Below are positions 48,795 through 59,959 of a stretch of DNA of 64,000 nucleotides, one piece after another. The stretch is from Colwellia sp. (GTDB lineage: Bacteria; Pseudomonadota; Gammaproteobacteria; Enterobacterales; Alteromonadaceae): positions 1 to 64,000 of the forward strand of contig JABSOW010000004.1 of assembly GCA_013215465.1 (NCBI GenBank), given 5' to 3'. Below the pieces are notes generated by a model, which was given only the letters and a program-made list of their open reading frames with translations, made no database searches and was not told the DNA's origin. Made by a program: the position numbers and the translations under genes. How positions within the stretch are numbered: position 1 is the first letter of the stretch; each line of letters opens with the position of its first letter.

Positions 48795-51584
48795 ATGCAT
48801 AAAATAAGCCTCAAAGATTGGGTTGTATTACTGACTATTGTACCAACAGCCTTAATTGGTTTTGGTCTTGCTGGCTATTTCTCTTATAGCCGTAGTAGTG
48901 AATTAGATGAATTTCTAAATTTAAGAGCCCAGAGTATTATAGAGCCCCTAGCCATTACTGGCAAAACGCCATTTGCTAAAAATAATCGCGAAGAACTACG
49001 CCGTATTATTAGCGCCACGCATCGAAGCCAATCAAGTATTGTCAAAAGTATCGCGGTATTCACGCTAGACAACCAAATTTTTGTTACCAGTGCTTATCAC
49101 GGCGATACCAACCTAATGCGATTGAAAGCAGGACTCAAAATCCCTGCTTATACGCAGAGTGAACACACTGACGATTTTATTATTTTCCGTAGCCCGATAC
49201 TAGATGAAAGTAAAAAAGATGGTATCCCATACACTATGGGCTACATTGCTATACAAATAGACAAAAGTAGAATAAAATTCAAACAACAAAGCCAATATAT
49301 TATTGCCTTTACTATGGCTTTTCTTGCGTCATTACTCAGTGCTATCTTTGCCTTAAAGCTGATTCAAAATGTTGCTAAGCCAGTCAACTCTATGGTGCAA
49401 GCTATCGACCGTATTCGTGAAGGCAAACTTGAAAGCAGAGTAAGTGGACGATTAGTAGGCGAGCTAAATTTTTTAAAAAATGGTATCAATGCCATGGCAC
49501 AGTCATTAGGTAATTACCAAAACGAAATGCAAGGCAGCATTGATCAAGCGACGATTGATCTACGTGAAAGTTTAGAGCAATTTGAAATTCAAAATGTTGA
49601 ATTGAGTATTGCTAAGAAAAAAGCCCAAGAAGTCAGCAAAATTAAATCTGAATTTTTAGCAAATATGAGCCATGAATTACGCACCCCGTTAAATGGCGTT
49701 ATTGGCTTTACCCGACAAGTACTTAAAACCCCCTTGAGTGACACACAACGAGATTACTTACAAACAATTGATAGATCGGCAAATAATTTACTTATAATTA
49801 TCAATGACATTCTCGATTTTTCAAAACTAGATGCAGGTAAGATGGTCATTGAAAGCATTCCATTTTCACTACGCGAAGCAGTTGAAGACACCCTTGTTCT
49901 GCTTGCCCCAAGTGCGCATAAAAAGAACATTGAGTTATCTATCAAAATTGATAATGCAATACCCGACTCATTATTAGGCGATGCCATGCGTATTAAACAA
50001 ATTATGAGCAACCTAGTTAGTAACGCAATAAAGTTTACTCAACATGGCTCGGTAATGATTGATGTTACCTTTAAAGCCGCGGGTGCGAAGCGAACAGCAA
50101 TAAAAATCACAGTAACAGATACCGGCATTGGTATGAACAGCAACCAACAACAGGCCATTTTTAAAGCTTTTGCCCAAGCAGATCAAAGCATAACTCGATT
50201 ACATGGAGGCACAGGTTTAGGGTTAGTGATCTGTCAACGTCTTGCTTATGAAATGAAAGGAGATGTCGGTTTTAGTTCACGAGAAAATAATGGTTCAATT
50301 TTTTGGTTTAAATTCGAGTGTGGTGTTAATACACTGCCACTTAACAACGAGCTCGACACCCTTCGCTTAGCAAATAAAACTATTTTATATTATGAGCCAC
50401 ACTTACATAGTAGAGCTGCCACTTATGATATTTTACTCAACTGGAAAATGCAGGTTACCCAAGTTGACAGTATTAACCAGTTGACGAAGGCACTTGAAAA
50501 ATCAAAGCACACTAATAAAAATTTTGATTATGCGTTGATAGGTCATGACAGAAACGCAACAGCATTAAGTGATTTGAAAAAAATAATAACACAAATAAAG
50601 CCACAAATTACTAATGTTCATTTAGCGATTAATAGTAATTCACCTAGCTTACAAGATGCCTTACTTGCTAACGGTGCGTTAAGTTGCTTAAGCAAACCAC
50701 TTACTGCTTATAAGCTCTATACCGCCTTATTAGCTGAGCAGGATAACTTATTTTCTCCTAGTAGAAAAATATTACCCATCAAAGTATTAGCTGTTGACGA
50801 CAATGAAGCGAACTTAAAATTAATAAATGCGCTACTGCTTGAGCAAGTGAGTGAGGTTGTACTTGCCGATAACGGCATGAAAGCATTTGAATTATGTAAA
50901 AGTGAAATGTTTGATTTAATTTTTATGGATATTCAAATGCCAATCATGGATGGCATAAGCACGCTCAAAGCAATTAAAAGAGACACATGTAACAGCAAAA
51001 CGCCCATAATAGCGGTTACGGCTCACGCCTTAAATGGTGAGAAAGAAAAAATGCAACAACAAGGGTTTAATGCTTATATGACTAAACCTATTGATGAAAC
51101 TATGCTAAATCATATTATTTATGAATATTGTGACGTTGATCACTTTATTAATTCCACCAAACAACACCTACCAATTGCTACCGCCACTAAACAGCCACTA
51201 ACAATAGCTAACAAATCTTCAGTCGTTATTGATTGGTCATTAGCAATAATTCGCACAGGAGGCAAAGAGGATTTAGCAAGAGAGATGTTAACAGGCCTGG
51301 TAAATAGTTTAGCTGAAAGCCAAAAATGTATTAGCAAAGCTTTAGTAAATCAAGATATAAATCAACTCAAAAGTTTGATACATAAACTCAATGGCGCATG
51401 CTGTTATACTGGCGTACCTAATTTAACTAATATCTGTCAAGAATTAGAAACTCAACTTAAAAGTGGTATTACTCTAGATAATTTAGAGCCTGAATTTTTA
51501 GAGTTTTTTGAACAAGTAGAGCAAGTATCAATTGCTGCACCTAAACTATTAGCTCAACTCAATAAAAAGAATACTATCGTTTAA
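48795..51584 (+). CDS. barA: Hybrid sensor histidine kinase BarA
   Basis: This 929-residue tripartite kinase of the BarA/GacS type signals to the response regulator UvrY/GacA and so to the Csr system. Two membrane segments (about 9-30 and 166-190) flank a periplasmic sensor, followed by HAMP (about 190-245), HisKA with His293 in SHELRTPLNG, HATPase to about 508, a degenerate receiver-like region (about 525-648), a receiver with Asp712 in MDIQMP, and an HPt with His863 in LIHKLNGA. It diverges from rlmD. It ends exactly where the next gene, on the other strand, ends. Confidence 0.95.
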   Translation: MHKISLKDWVVLLTIVPTALIGFGLAGYFSYSRSSELDEFLNLRAQSIIEPLAITGKTPFAKNNREELRRIISATHRSQSSIVKSIAVFTLDNQIFVTSAYHGDTNLMRLKAGLKIPAYTQSEHTDDFIIFRSPILDESKKDGIPYTMGYIAIQIDKSRIKFKQQSQYIIAFTMAFLASLLSAIFALKLIQNVAKPVNSMVQAIDRIREGKLESRVSGRLVGELNFLKNGINAMAQSLGNYQNEMQGSIDQATIDLRESLEQFEIQNVELSIAKKKAQEVSKIKSEFLANMSHELRTPLNGVIGFTRQVLKTPLSDTQRDYLQTIDRSANNLLIIINDILDFSKLDAGKMVIESIPFSLREAVEDTLVLLAPSAHKKNIELSIKIDNAIPDSLLGDAMRIKQIMSNLVSNAIKFTQHGSVMIDVTFKAAGAKRTAIKITVTDTGIGMNSNQQQAIFKAFAQADQSITRLHGGTGLGLVICQRLAYEMKGDVGFSSRENNGSIFWFKFECGVNTLPLNNELDTLRLANKTILYYEPHLHSRAATYDILLNWKMQVTQVDSINQLTKALEKSKHTNKNFDYALIGHDRNATALSDLKKIITQIKPQITNVHLAINSNSPSLQDALLANGALSCLSKPLTAYKLYTALLAEQDNLFSPSRKILPIKVLAVDDNEANLKLINALLLEQVSEVVLADNGMKAFELCKSEMFDLIFMDIQMPIMDGISTLKAIKRDTCNSKTPIIAVTAHALNGEKEKMQQQGFNAYMTKPIDETMLNHIIYEYCDVDHFINSTKQHLPIATATKQPLTIANKSSVVIDWSLAIIRTGGKEDLAREMLTGLVNSLAESQKCISKALVNQDINQLKSLIHKLNGACCYTGVPNLTNICQELETQLKSGITLDNLEPEFLEFFEQVEQVSIAAPKLLAQLNKKNTIV

Positions 51585-51833
51585 TTAATCACGAATATGT
51601 ATATTAGGAGCGGTATTAATATCGCCATCTTCAGTGATTACCGCAACGCCTGAATCACATGTTAATACTGCAATATTTTGTCCTGGCTCATTTCGAACAA
51701 AAGCTAATTCACAGCCAAATTTACCTAAGCTGCTAGCAGAGAATTTTTGTGCCAATGACAATTTCTTCCACCAAACAGGATGCTCGGCTGGTGTTTTACG
51801 CCGCTCTAACATAGGGTTTACTTGTGCTTGCAT
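51585..51833 (-). CDS. Small hypothetical protein convergent with barA
   Basis: This 82-residue protein is not one I recognise. It has a good ribosome-binding site (GGAG six bases before the ATG). The N-terminal half holds the segment EHPVWWKKLSLAQKF, and the C-terminal part is acidic and hydrophobic, with no membrane segment. Its stop codon abuts the barA stop with no bases between, so the two transcripts must run into each other. A short hairpin-forming stretch (GTACT and AGTAC near 51918-51940) lies upstream. Confidence 0.65.
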   Translation of the reverse strand: MQAQVNPMLERRKTPAEHPVWWKKLSLAQKFSASSLGKFGCELAFVRNEPGQNIAVLTCDSGVAVITEDGDINTAPNIHIRD

Positions 51834-52048
51834 GAATCACTCCTCATTCATATTCCCTTACATGGGTACTATAACTAAACTAAAAAATAAGTACAAAGAA
51901 AGATCAGAACACCACGAGTACTCGACACTAAGTGTAGTACAAAAAATAAGCTAAAAAAATGAATTGAGCTATCGTAAACTGTCATAGCTAACCCTATGAA
52001 AGTGTGTAAACTTTTTCACTGGCTAAAGAGAGCTCTAAACGTTTTGTC

Positions 52049-52780
52049 TTATGTTCTAGCCTCTAACATTAGCTTCTTCATATCACGCACGGCTTTATCT
52101 AAACCATCAATCACAGCACGAGCGATAATGGCATGGCCAATATTTAGCTCAATTATTTCTTCAATGGCGGCAATAGGTTTTACATTAAAATAGTTTAAGC
52201 CATGGCCAGCATTTACTTTTAAACCAATACTATGAGCATATTTAATTCCTTCAATTAAGCGTTCTAATTCAGCTTGCTGTGCCACCTCAGCGTTTGCATC
52301 AGCATAGTGCCCGGTGTGAATTTCAATATAAGGAGCCTTACTTGCTAATGCCGCATCAATTTGTGCTTTATCTGCATCAATAAACAAACTGACTTCAATA
52401 CCTACTGCCGATAACTTTTCCACTGCAGCTGATACTTTAGCTAATTGACCAACGACATCTAAACCACCTTCTGTGGTTAACTCTTCACGTTTCTCTGGTA
52501 CCAAACAACAAAAAGCAGGTTTAACATCGCAGGCAATGTTTATCATTTCATCGGTTACCGCCATTTCAAAATTCATACGGGTGTGCAATGTCTGTTTTAA
52601 TACCTGAATATCTCTGTCTTGAATATGACGTCTATCTTCACGTAAATGTACAGTAATACCATCCGCACCAGCATGCTCAGCAACACTTGCTGCATAAACA
52701 GGATCAGGATAATTAGTGCCCCGTGCTTGGCGTAGTGTTGCTATATGATCAACATTGATACCTAAAAGTAACTCTTTCAT
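52049..52780 (-). CDS. pdxJ: Pyridoxine 5'-phosphate synthase PdxJ
   Basis: This 243-residue TIM-barrel enzyme condenses 1-deoxyxylulose 5-phosphate with aminoacetone phosphate to pyridoxine phosphate. The motifs [28 protein letters not shown] and [11 protein letters not shown] are complete. It is last in the lepB-rnc-era-recO-pdxJ run. The acpS gene, which follows pdxJ in enteric bacteria, is not next to it here. Confidence 0.96.
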   Translation of the reverse strand: MKELLLGINVDHIATLRQARGTNYPDPVYAASVAEHAGADGITVHLREDRRHIQDRDIQVLKQTLHTRMNFEMAVTDEMINIACDVKPAFCCLVPEKREELTTEGGLDVVGQLAKVSAAVEKLSAVGIEVSLFIDADKAQIDAALASKAPYIEIHTGHYADANAEVAQQAELERLIEGIKYAHSIGLKVNAGHGLNYFNVKPIAAIEEIIELNIGHAIIARAVIDGLDKAVRDMKKLMLEART

Positions 52781-52836
52781 TTTTATTCTCTTAATTTTAT
52801 TTGTTTAGCTCTTGGTTGTCTTGTAGTAACTATCTA

Positions 52837-53577
52837 CTATTCTTTTTTGTATTTTTTCATTACAAATAACTTACGACTATTAAGTGGCTTACCTTCAAGA
52901 AGATGGTGAAATATTTGTCGCATTAACAGTTTAAACGTTTGCTCTATACCTTGTAATTCAGCATTGTTTCTATCATAATTTTGCTCGGCTATTGCCTGTA
53001 AATGCAAGGTATTAAACCAAGGCGTGGTGATATTTTTTATCGCGTAGTGGTAAGCGGGAATAAAACCTTGCTCTACTACATAGTAAAAGCCAGCGACATG
53101 CTCACCATTCTCTTCAAATACCGGAGAGAAATCTAGCGACAGCCCTAGTTCATCTAACAAGCTTAATTCAAATATTCTTAAAAGGGGCGCAATGGCTAAC
53201 CCCTGTGATAGTGCGGTAATAGTAGCGTGGTATTGGGAAAAAAGCGTCTCGCAAATAATATCATCCGTTAACAAGCGTATTAATAGTTCATTAAGATAAA
53301 AAGCACTATAAAGGCTATTTTTAGTTAATAGGTATGATTTTGAATTTGCCTCAACACTAGTCAGTATTCTTAAGCTAAAATTTTGTTTACCATTTCCCTT
53401 AAAAGCTACCGTTAACGGTAAGAAAGGCTGTAATAAAGCTTTTTTTATTGACCGTTTAGATTGACCAACATAAACAAGTGCAGAAATTTTACCATCATAT
53501 TCTGTCAATAATTCAACTAATTGTTGGTTTTCTTGATACGGACGAGCATGTAAAACAAAGGCTTTTTGTTCAACCAT
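52837..53577 (-). CDS. recO: DNA repair protein RecO
   Basis: This 246-residue mediator loads RecA onto gapped DNA with RecR. The OB-fold N-terminus (FVLHARPYQENQQLVELLTEYDGKI) and the helical C-terminal domain fit the family. It lies 77 bases after era and 56 before pdxJ, in the standard order. Confidence 0.93.
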   Translation of the reverse strand: MVEQKAFVLHARPYQENQQLVELLTEYDGKISALVYVGQSKRSIKKALLQPFLPLTVAFKGNGKQNFSLRILTSVEANSKSYLLTKNSLYSAFYLNELLIRLLTDDIICETLFSQYHATITALSQGLAIAPLLRIFELSLLDELGLSLDFSPVFEENGEHVAGFYYVVEQGFIPAYHYAIKNITTPWFNTLHLQAIAEQNYDRNNAELQGIEQTFKLLMRQIFHHLLEGKPLNSRKLFVMKKYKKE

Positions 53578-53654
53578 CTCATTACCTAATTATTAACTTA
53601 GCACTACAAATTTTCACTTAAAATGAGCTATAACAAATTTAAATTTATCTTTGT

Positions 53655-54575
53655 CTAGCCCGAGTATTCATCGCCATATCCCAAGCTTCTAAGGGCACGC
53701 TCATCATCAGCCCAACCTGACTTCACTTTCACCCAAGTTTCTAAAAACACTTTGCTATCAAATAAGCTTTCCATGTCACGTCTAGCTTCTTGGCCAATAG
53801 TTTTCAAACGTGCACCTTTATTACCAATAACCATGCGTTTTTGACTATCTCGCTCAACTAAAATTAAGGCATTTATATGGATAATGCCTTTGTCATCTAT
53901 TTTAAATTGTTCAATTTCAACGGTAATGGAATAAGGTAATTCATCCCCGGTAAAACGGATCAATTTTTCACGAATAATTTCTGAGGCCATAAAGCGACTA
54001 GAACGATCGGTAATATGATCTTCAGGAAACCAAAAATCACCTTCAGGTAAAGACGCTAAACAAAGTTTCCTAATAGTATCAACACCATGACCTTTACTGG
54101 CTGAAATAGGCACTATATCGCTAAAGTCATGCATAGCACCTAATTTTTTTAAATGTGGTAACAAATCATCTTTGTCACCAATATTGTCTATTTTATTAAC
54201 CACTAAAATACAAGAAGAGCCACTTTTTTTAATTTTATTCAACACCAAGTCATCATCTGGTGTCCAATGAGTACCTTCAACTAAAAACAGCACTAACTCA
54301 ACTTCAGAAATTGAGCTACTCGCTGCACGATTCATCAACCGATTAATGGCACGCTTTTCGTCTGAATGTAAACCAGGAGTATCGACTAAAATAGCTTGTT
54401 GATGTCCTTCAGTTAAAATACCTAAAATACGATGACGAGTGGTTTGCGGCTTGCGGGAAGTAATACTAATTTTTTGCCCAAGTAGGGCATTAAGTAAAGT
54501 AGATTTTCCGACGTTGGGCCGACCAACAATGGCAATTAAGCCTGCTTGGGTAGCTGGAGAGTTCGAATTAGTCAT
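53655..54575 (-). CDS. era: GTPase Era
   Basis: This 306-residue GTPase helps mature 16S rRNA and assemble the small ribosomal subunit. The G motifs [13 protein letters not shown] and NKID are clear, and a KH domain with [21 protein letters not shown] follows. It begins three bases after the rnc stop, so translation is coupled. Confidence 0.97.
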   Translation of the reverse strand: MTNSNSPATQAGLIAIVGRPNVGKSTLLNALLGQKISITSRKPQTTRHRILGILTEGHQQAILVDTPGLHSDEKRAINRLMNRAASSSISEVELVLFLVEGTHWTPDDDLVLNKIKKSGSSCILVVNKIDNIGDKDDLLPHLKKLGAMHDFSDIVPISASKGHGVDTIRKLCLASLPEGDFWFPEDHITDRSSRFMASEIIREKLIRFTGDELPYSITVEIEQFKIDDKGIIHINALILVERDSQKRMVIGNKGARLKTIGQEARRDMESLFDSKVFLETWVKVKSGWADDERALRSLGYGDEYSG

Positions 54576-54578
54576 ATG

Positions 54579-55379
54579 CTATTTTGCCTTTTTACTTTGC
54601 TGTGCTTCAACTTTATGTGTGTTAACTTTACTGTCTTTAGTTTGGCTTTGCTTTAATTTAGCCGCCTTATGTTTCGTTTTTGTTGCTGCTAACAAAACGA
54701 GTACTTGCTGAGCCGCAGCTTGTTCAGCTTTACGTCTGCTAGTACCTTTGGCTATTACCTCTTTATCGATAACCTCAGTTAAACAACGGACAATAAACTG
54801 CTGGTTATGTGACTGGCCACTGGTATCAATAACATCATAAACAGGTAATGCTATTTTTCTGCCTTGTAAATATTCTTGTAAAAGAGTTTTAGGATCTTTT
54901 TGTTCATTTCCCGGTTTAATAGCACTCAAACGTTGAGCAAACCAAGATAAAATCAAAGCCTTGCAGTAAGTAATATTCGAGTCTAAATAAACAGCGCCAA
55001 TAATAGCTTCAATCGCATCTTCTAAAATTGATTCACGTCTGTGACCGCCACTTTTTAATTCACCAGGCCCTAAAATAAGGTGTTCGCCCAAATTAAAATC
55101 ACGACCAAGCTCAGCTAAAGTAACGCCTCTAACTAAGCTAGAGCGCATACGTGTTAAATCACCTTCATCATGCTTAGGAAACTGTTCAAAGAGCGCTTCG
55201 GCAATAACAAAGCCTAAAATTGAATCACCTAAAAACTCTAACCTTTCATTATGCTGGCCTTTAGCACTACGATGAGTTAATGCTTGAATAAGTAAGCTAG
55301 GCTCATTAAAAGTATAGCCAATTTTTTTAGATAACCTAGTAATCGCTTGATTATGTGTTTCTTTAAAATGCTTTGCCAT
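54579..55379 (-). CDS. rnc: Ribonuclease III with an extended basic C-terminus
   Basis: This 266-residue endonuclease cuts double-stranded RNA during rRNA and mRNA processing. The catalytic signature [13 protein letters not shown] and the later [14 protein letters not shown] are intact, followed by a dsRNA-binding domain to about residue 233. A Lys/Gln-rich tail of about 33 residues then follows, making it about 40 residues longer than E. coli RNase III. Its ATG overlaps the lepB stop by one base. Confidence 0.95.
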   Translation of the reverse strand: MAKHFKETHNQAITRLSKKIGYTFNEPSLLIQALTHRSAKGQHNERLEFLGDSILGFVIAEALFEQFPKHDEGDLTRMRSSLVRGVTLAELGRDFNLGEHLILGPGELKSGGHRRESILEDAIEAIIGAVYLDSNITYCKALILSWFAQRLSAIKPGNEQKDPKTLLQEYLQGRKIALPVYDVIDTSGQSHNQQFIVRCLTEVIDKEVIAKGTSRRKAEQAAAQQVLVLLAATKTKHKAAKLKQSQTKDSKVNTHKVEAQQSKKAK

Positions 55380-56311
55380 TAATTAATTGCACCAATACGA
55401 TCAAAACGAACATTCGTTGGCACCCAATGCGGTAGCAAGCTATCTTCATCACGTTCAAAGTCAAAACTCATCCAAATAGCCACAGCTTGGCCTACTAAGT
55501 TTTTCTCAGGAACAAAGCCCCAAAAGCGACCATCTAAAGAGTTATCTCGATTATCACCCATTACAAAATAATGACCGGCAGGTACTATAAATTCATCTTC
55601 AGCAGTTCCAGACTGTTGAAAGTAATGCCCTGTTCTTGGCATGCTATATTGATCATTGAGAATATTATGTGTTTTATTTAGCATAACAGCTTCAAATTGA
55701 TTCAGACCTTGCTCGGCATCTGGTCCTTGATATTTATGAGTAAAACTATTAACGACTTGTACAAACTCAGGGCACTGTGCATCAGATGGTTTGCATGCTA
55801 TCTTTATATAAAGCGATTTATTTCGGTAGATAATACGATCACCAGGTAAACCAATCACTCGTTTAATGTAATCAATACGAGGGTCTCTAGGGTATTTAAA
55901 GACCACCACATCGCCTCGCTCAGGTAAGCCAACATCAAAAAATTTATTACGAACTACGGGATCTTTCAAACCATAATTAAATTTATTTACCAGAATAAAA
56001 TCACCATCTAGCAACGTCGGCATCATAGAGCCCGAAGGTATTTGAAAAGGCTCATATAAGAACGAACGTAAAATCAACACAAAAGCAATAACAGGAAATA
56101 CCTGCACAGAAGTATCAACTAATGCAGATGGTTCCATCAAAGTTTCCATGGTATCTGAAGTTAATTCAACGCCACTTTTTTCTTTGGCTGCCGTTTGTGC
56201 GGCAACAGCTTTAAGCTTTCGTTGCGGCGCTAAATAAAACTTATCAGCAAACCAAACAAGGCCTGTTAACACAGTAATTGCTACTAAAATGATTGAAAAA
56301 TAAACGGCCAT
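55379..56311 (-). CDS. lepB: Signal peptidase I
   Basis: This 310-residue membrane protease removes signal peptides. Membrane segments lie near residues 1-20 and 68-82, with a charged cytoplasmic loop between. Catalytic Ser95 is in PSGSMMPT, the general-base Lys150 is in [11 protein letters not shown], and [14 protein letters not shown] is the later box. It sits between lepA and rnc as usual. Confidence 0.96.
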   Translation of the reverse strand: MAVYFSIILVAITVLTGLVWFADKFYLAPQRKLKAVAAQTAAKEKSGVELTSDTMETLMEPSALVDTSVQVFPVIAFVLILRSFLYEPFQIPSGSMMPTLLDGDFILVNKFNYGLKDPVVRNKFFDVGLPERGDVVVFKYPRDPRIDYIKRVIGLPGDRIIYRNKSLYIKIACKPSDAQCPEFVQVVNSFTHKYQGPDAEQGLNQFEAVMLNKTHNILNDQYSMPRTGHYFQQSGTAEDEFIVPAGHYFVMGDNRDNSLDGRFWGFVPEKNLVGQAVAIWMSFDFERDEDSLLPHWVPTNVRFDRIGAIN

Positions 56312-56394
56312 ACTTATCCTACTGTTATATATAAATCAACGAGCAATTAACCAAAAACTTGGGCTATTTAATACTCGTTACTTTTCTTTTATTT

Positions 56395-58185
56395 TTATGT
56401 ATCTAATTTAAGTACAGCTAAAAACGCTTCTTGAGGCACTTCAACATTACCTACTTGCTTCATACGCTTTTTACCATCTTTCTGCTTCTGTAATAGTTTT
56501 TTCTTACGGCTAATGTCACCACCGTAACATTTCGCAGTAACGTTTTTACGAAGTTGTTTAACCGTAGTTCGAGCAATAACGTTATTACCTATCGCGGCTT
56601 GAATAGCAATATCAAACATTTGACGATGGATTAATTCTTTAAGTTTATCAACCAACAGTCGACCGCGAGCGGCTGAATTTGCTCGATGAGTAATCATTGC
56701 TAATGCGTCTACTCTATCACCGTTAATCATTACATCCACACGGACCATATCAGCCGGCTCAAAACGGATAAAATGATAATCAAGTGAAGCATAGCCACGG
56801 CTAGTAGATTTTAGTTTATCAAAAAAGTCCATAACAACTTCGGCCATAGGCAGTTCGTAAGTTACCGCAACTTGGTTACCATGATAAATAAGATCTTTTT
56901 GCACACCACGTTTTTCGATACATAAAGTAATAACGTTACCCAAATATTCTTGTGGCACCAAAATATTAGCTTGTACTATGGGCTCTCGAATCTCATCAAT
57001 ATTATTAACCGCAGGTAAATCAGCAGGATTATCAATCGATAATAAGTCACCATTAGTGCAGGAAATTTCATAATTTACGGTAGGCGCTGTGGTGATTAAA
57101 TCTAAATCATATTCACGGGCTAAACGCTCTTGTATGATTTCCATATGCAACATACCAAGGAAACCTATGCGGAAACCAAAACCTAAGGCTGATGAGTTTT
57201 CTGGTTCAAAAAACAAAGAGGCATCATTTAAGCTTAATTTATTTAAAGCGTCACGGAAGTTTTCATAATCATCCGAACTGATGGGAAAAATACCCGCATA
57301 TACCTGTGGTTGTGCTTTTTTAAAGCCAATCAAAGGCTTATCGGTTTCTTTCTTATTTATCGTTATCGTATCACCAACGGGTGCACCGTGAATTTCTTTA
57401 ATTCCAGCGATAATAAAACCTACTTCTCCAGCACGTAAAATACCTGTTTCTTTTTGCTTGGGAGTAAAAATACCAATTTTATCTATTTGATGAACTTGCC
57501 CAGTAGACATCACCAACATTTTATCGCCTTTTTTCACTTCACCATTCATGACACGAACTAAAGAGACAACACCTTGATAGTTGTCAAACCATGAATCAAC
57601 GATAAGCGCTTGTAATGGCGCATCGTAACTTCCTTCAGGTGCTGGAATATTCTTGACAATAGTTTCTAAAACATCTTCAATACCAAGTCCTGTTTTTGCT
57701 GAACAAGTGACTGCATCCGTGGCATCAATACCAATAATATGCTCTATTTCTTCACAAACTCGATCAGGATCAGCTTGTGGCAAATCTATTTTATTAAGGA
57801 TTGGTATTACTTCTAAATCCATTTCAATGGCGGTATAACAGTTAGCAACCGTTTGAGCTTCAACCCCTTGACCTGCATCGACAACAAGTAAGGCTCCTTC
57901 ACAAGATGCCAGAGAACGAGAAACTTCATACGAAAAATCAACATGACCTGGAGTATCAATAAAGTTAAGCTGATAGGTTTCACCATCTTTGGCTTGATAG
58001 TCCAAGGTAACACTTTGCGCTTTAATGGTAATACCTCGCTCACGTTCAATATCCATTGAATCAAGAACTTGCGCTTCCATCTCACGTTCTTGCAAGCCTC
58101 CACAATGTTGAATTAGGCGGTCAGAGAGTGTTGATTTTCCATGATCAATGTGGGCAATAATTGAGAAGTTTCGAATATTTTTCAT
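56395..58185 (-). CDS. lepA: Elongation factor 4 (LepA)
   Basis: This 596-residue translational GTPase acts on stalled ribosomes and in initiation. The G motifs [17 protein letters not shown] and NKIDLPQA are clear, and the C-terminal LepA-specific domain ([25 protein letters not shown]) is complete. Length matches E. coli LepA. It is followed by lepB. Confidence 0.97.
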   Translation of the reverse strand: MKNIRNFSIIAHIDHGKSTLSDRLIQHCGGLQEREMEAQVLDSMDIERERGITIKAQSVTLDYQAKDGETYQLNFIDTPGHVDFSYEVSRSLASCEGALLVVDAGQGVEAQTVANCYTAIEMDLEVIPILNKIDLPQADPDRVCEEIEHIIGIDATDAVTCSAKTGLGIEDVLETIVKNIPAPEGSYDAPLQALIVDSWFDNYQGVVSLVRVMNGEVKKGDKMLVMSTGQVHQIDKIGIFTPKQKETGILRAGEVGFIIAGIKEIHGAPVGDTITINKKETDKPLIGFKKAQPQVYAGIFPISSDDYENFRDALNKLSLNDASLFFEPENSSALGFGFRIGFLGMLHMEIIQERLAREYDLDLITTAPTVNYEISCTNGDLLSIDNPADLPAVNNIDEIREPIVQANILVPQEYLGNVITLCIEKRGVQKDLIYHGNQVAVTYELPMAEVVMDFFDKLKSTSRGYASLDYHFIRFEPADMVRVDVMINGDRVDALAMITHRANSAARGRLLVDKLKELIHRQMFDIAIQAAIGNNVIARTTVKQLRKNVTAKCYGGDISRKKKLLQKQKDGKKRMKQVGNVEVPQEAFLAVLKLDT

Positions 58186-58274
58186 AAATGGAAGTTCTGG
58201 TAAAAAGCTATAAATTCAAGAGTGACGTGATTTTAACGAATTTAGTGCGCTGGGGCTATCTTTTGTTCAGGATT

Positions 58275-58766
58275 TTAGTCAATATGTTTAACATCGACCA
58301 CAAGCGGCTTAGGTAATACCCGTAATATTTTAGGTTGTAGCTTTTCCTGATACTCTGGGTTGCTTTGTAAGTACTTTGCTAAACGATAGCCTAAATAACC
58401 ACCAACAAGACCAATACCTAATGCTAATAATTCATGGCTTAATACTTCTTGCACTGTTAACCACTGGCCGATAGCTGAAAAAGATAAAAGCCCAATAATT
58501 GGCAGTAAATAAACTTGCCAAGCACTTTGCAGTACATCCACCTCAGGTAACGTTAATACCACACAATCTCCAACCTGAACGGGTTGGTTATTTAATAATG
58601 CAGATATCGGCAAAGTAAATGATAATTTTTTATGGGGAATAGCTTTCGCTACTTGGCCACTGGCGCATGTCGATACTTGCGAACAGCTAGTACAGCTAGA
58701 CTTAACTTGACTAACTACACTAATCATCTCATCTTCAATAGCAATAATTTCAGCGAGCTCTTCCAT
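58275..58766 (-). CDS. rseC: Sigma-E regulator RseC
   Basis: This 163-residue inner-membrane protein modulates sigma-E and SoxR reduction. The N-terminal cysteine cluster SSCTSCSQVSTCASG (residues 24-38) and two membrane segments near 83-120 match the family. It lies last in the rpoE-rseA-rseB-rseC operon and 52 bases after rseB. Confidence 0.9.
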   Translation of the reverse strand: MEELAEIIAIEDEMISVVSQVKSSCTSCSQVSTCASGQVAKAIPHKKLSFTLPISALLNNQPVQVGDCVVLTLPEVDVLQSAWQVYLLPIIGLLSFSAIGQWLTVQEVLSHELLALGIGLVGGYLGYRLAKYLQSNPEYQEKLQPKILRVLPKPLVVDVKHID

Positions 58767-58818
58767 TATATTTTAATAATAAACATTTCAATAAATAGCA
58801 TTTTGATAACCAATCTAG

Positions 58819-59847
58819 TTAAGGTGTGTCGAGATCACGAATAAAACGAATAGAATTGACAATTTTTTTAGCACTTGCCAGTGGAATTTTACCGACAACA
58901 CTCACTTCTACATTGTTAATTACTTGATTTAAGACCAAGGTTGCACCGTCATTTGCAAACTCTATTGCTCTTTGTTTTTCATTGCTAGGATTAACATAAA
59001 CAGATATATCAACTAAACCGTCATTAAATAACATAAACTCCACCGCTTGTTTACTGGTGTTAATTCGGTGTCTATTAGCTTTAATTTGTTTGAAACCATT
59101 AGGTAGCCAATTAACTTTCCAAGCCAATTCAATGTCTTGTTGCTTAGTCTCAAGATTAATTATTTTAGGTAAGTCAGTTGCCTGTAGTTGTTTTAAATGT
59201 TCAGATAAAACATTGGTTATTTCTAAATGGGTAAATTGTATTTGCTCAAGTAATTGCCCTTTACGGGTGATAATTGCTAACTTTAGTAGTAAGCCACTTT
59301 GCTGATCTAACCATACCCAATAACCAAAACGATGAGTGTCTTTTGGCACAATACGGATCAATTGAGCAATTCTTCCTAATACACGACTCTTGCCAACAGA
59401 AACAAAATGATAATTATTATCTAGCATACTAATATCTTGACCAAATACAGCAGGAATTGGCCCACTGATATAAGAAGACATTATTGAGTAAGGCGCATAT
59501 TCAGGTTCAATATAACTCACGGTATTATCAATTCGTAAAATGTCACGACGAGGTCCGTTGAGTAAGGCTAATATTTCAAGCTCGACCTGATTACCACTTT
59601 CCGTGTTTTCAATAATACCATGCAACCAATGATAAGGCTCTGCTTGATTGTTTTTAACCACAACAAATGAAGTGCTAAAGTTCAGATCCCGTAAAGCGTT
59701 TGAAAGGCGTTCGAAGGAAAGCTTCGCTATATTACTGTCACTATCGCTATTAGCCGTAGCCGATAGCGCTGAAAAACTAGTAAAAATACTAAGAGAACAA
59801 ATTAAAAAAACTTGTATAATTGGTGATTTAAAAAGGAATAACTTCAT
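58819..59847 (-). CDS. rseB: Periplasmic sigma-E regulator RseB (MucB)
   Basis: This 342-residue periplasmic protein binds the anti-sigma factor RseA and senses lipoprotein or lipid signals. A signal peptide occupies about residues 1-30. The lipid-binding-like N-domain and the MucB/RseB C-domain (LPNGFKQIKANR and VEFMLFNDGLVDISVYV) are visible. It is separated from rseA by 112 bases, which contain a short hairpin. Confidence 0.92.
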   Translation of the reverse strand: MKLFLFKSPIIQVFLICSLSIFTSFSALSATANSDSDSNIAKLSFERLSNALRDLNFSTSFVVVKNNQAEPYHWLHGIIENTESGNQVELEILALLNGPRRDILRIDNTVSYIEPEYAPYSIMSSYISGPIPAVFGQDISMLDNNYHFVSVGKSRVLGRIAQLIRIVPKDTHRFGYWVWLDQQSGLLLKLAIITRKGQLLEQIQFTHLEITNVLSEHLKQLQATDLPKIINLETKQQDIELAWKVNWLPNGFKQIKANRHRINTSKQAVEFMLFNDGLVDISVYVNPSNEKQRAIEFANDGATLVLNQVINNVEVSVVGKIPLASAKKIVNSIRFIRDLDTP

Positions 59848-59940
59848 GCTTTCTCAAGAATTATGGGCATTAAAATAGTTGTATACTCGCCCCTTCTAGA
59901 GACAAATATAAACTCATTATTCACTTTTTTGTGACGCCGT

Positions 59941-59957
59941 CAATGATAGTATCATTG
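59941..59957 (-). terminator. Hairpin immediately after rseA
   Basis: CAATGATA (59941-59948) and TATCATTG (59950-59957) form perfect arms around one base. It begins two bases past the rseA stop codon. Without a T run it is more likely an attenuator, or an mRNA-stability element that lowers rseB/rseC levels, than a full terminator. Confidence 0.35.
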
Positions 59958-59959
59958 AA

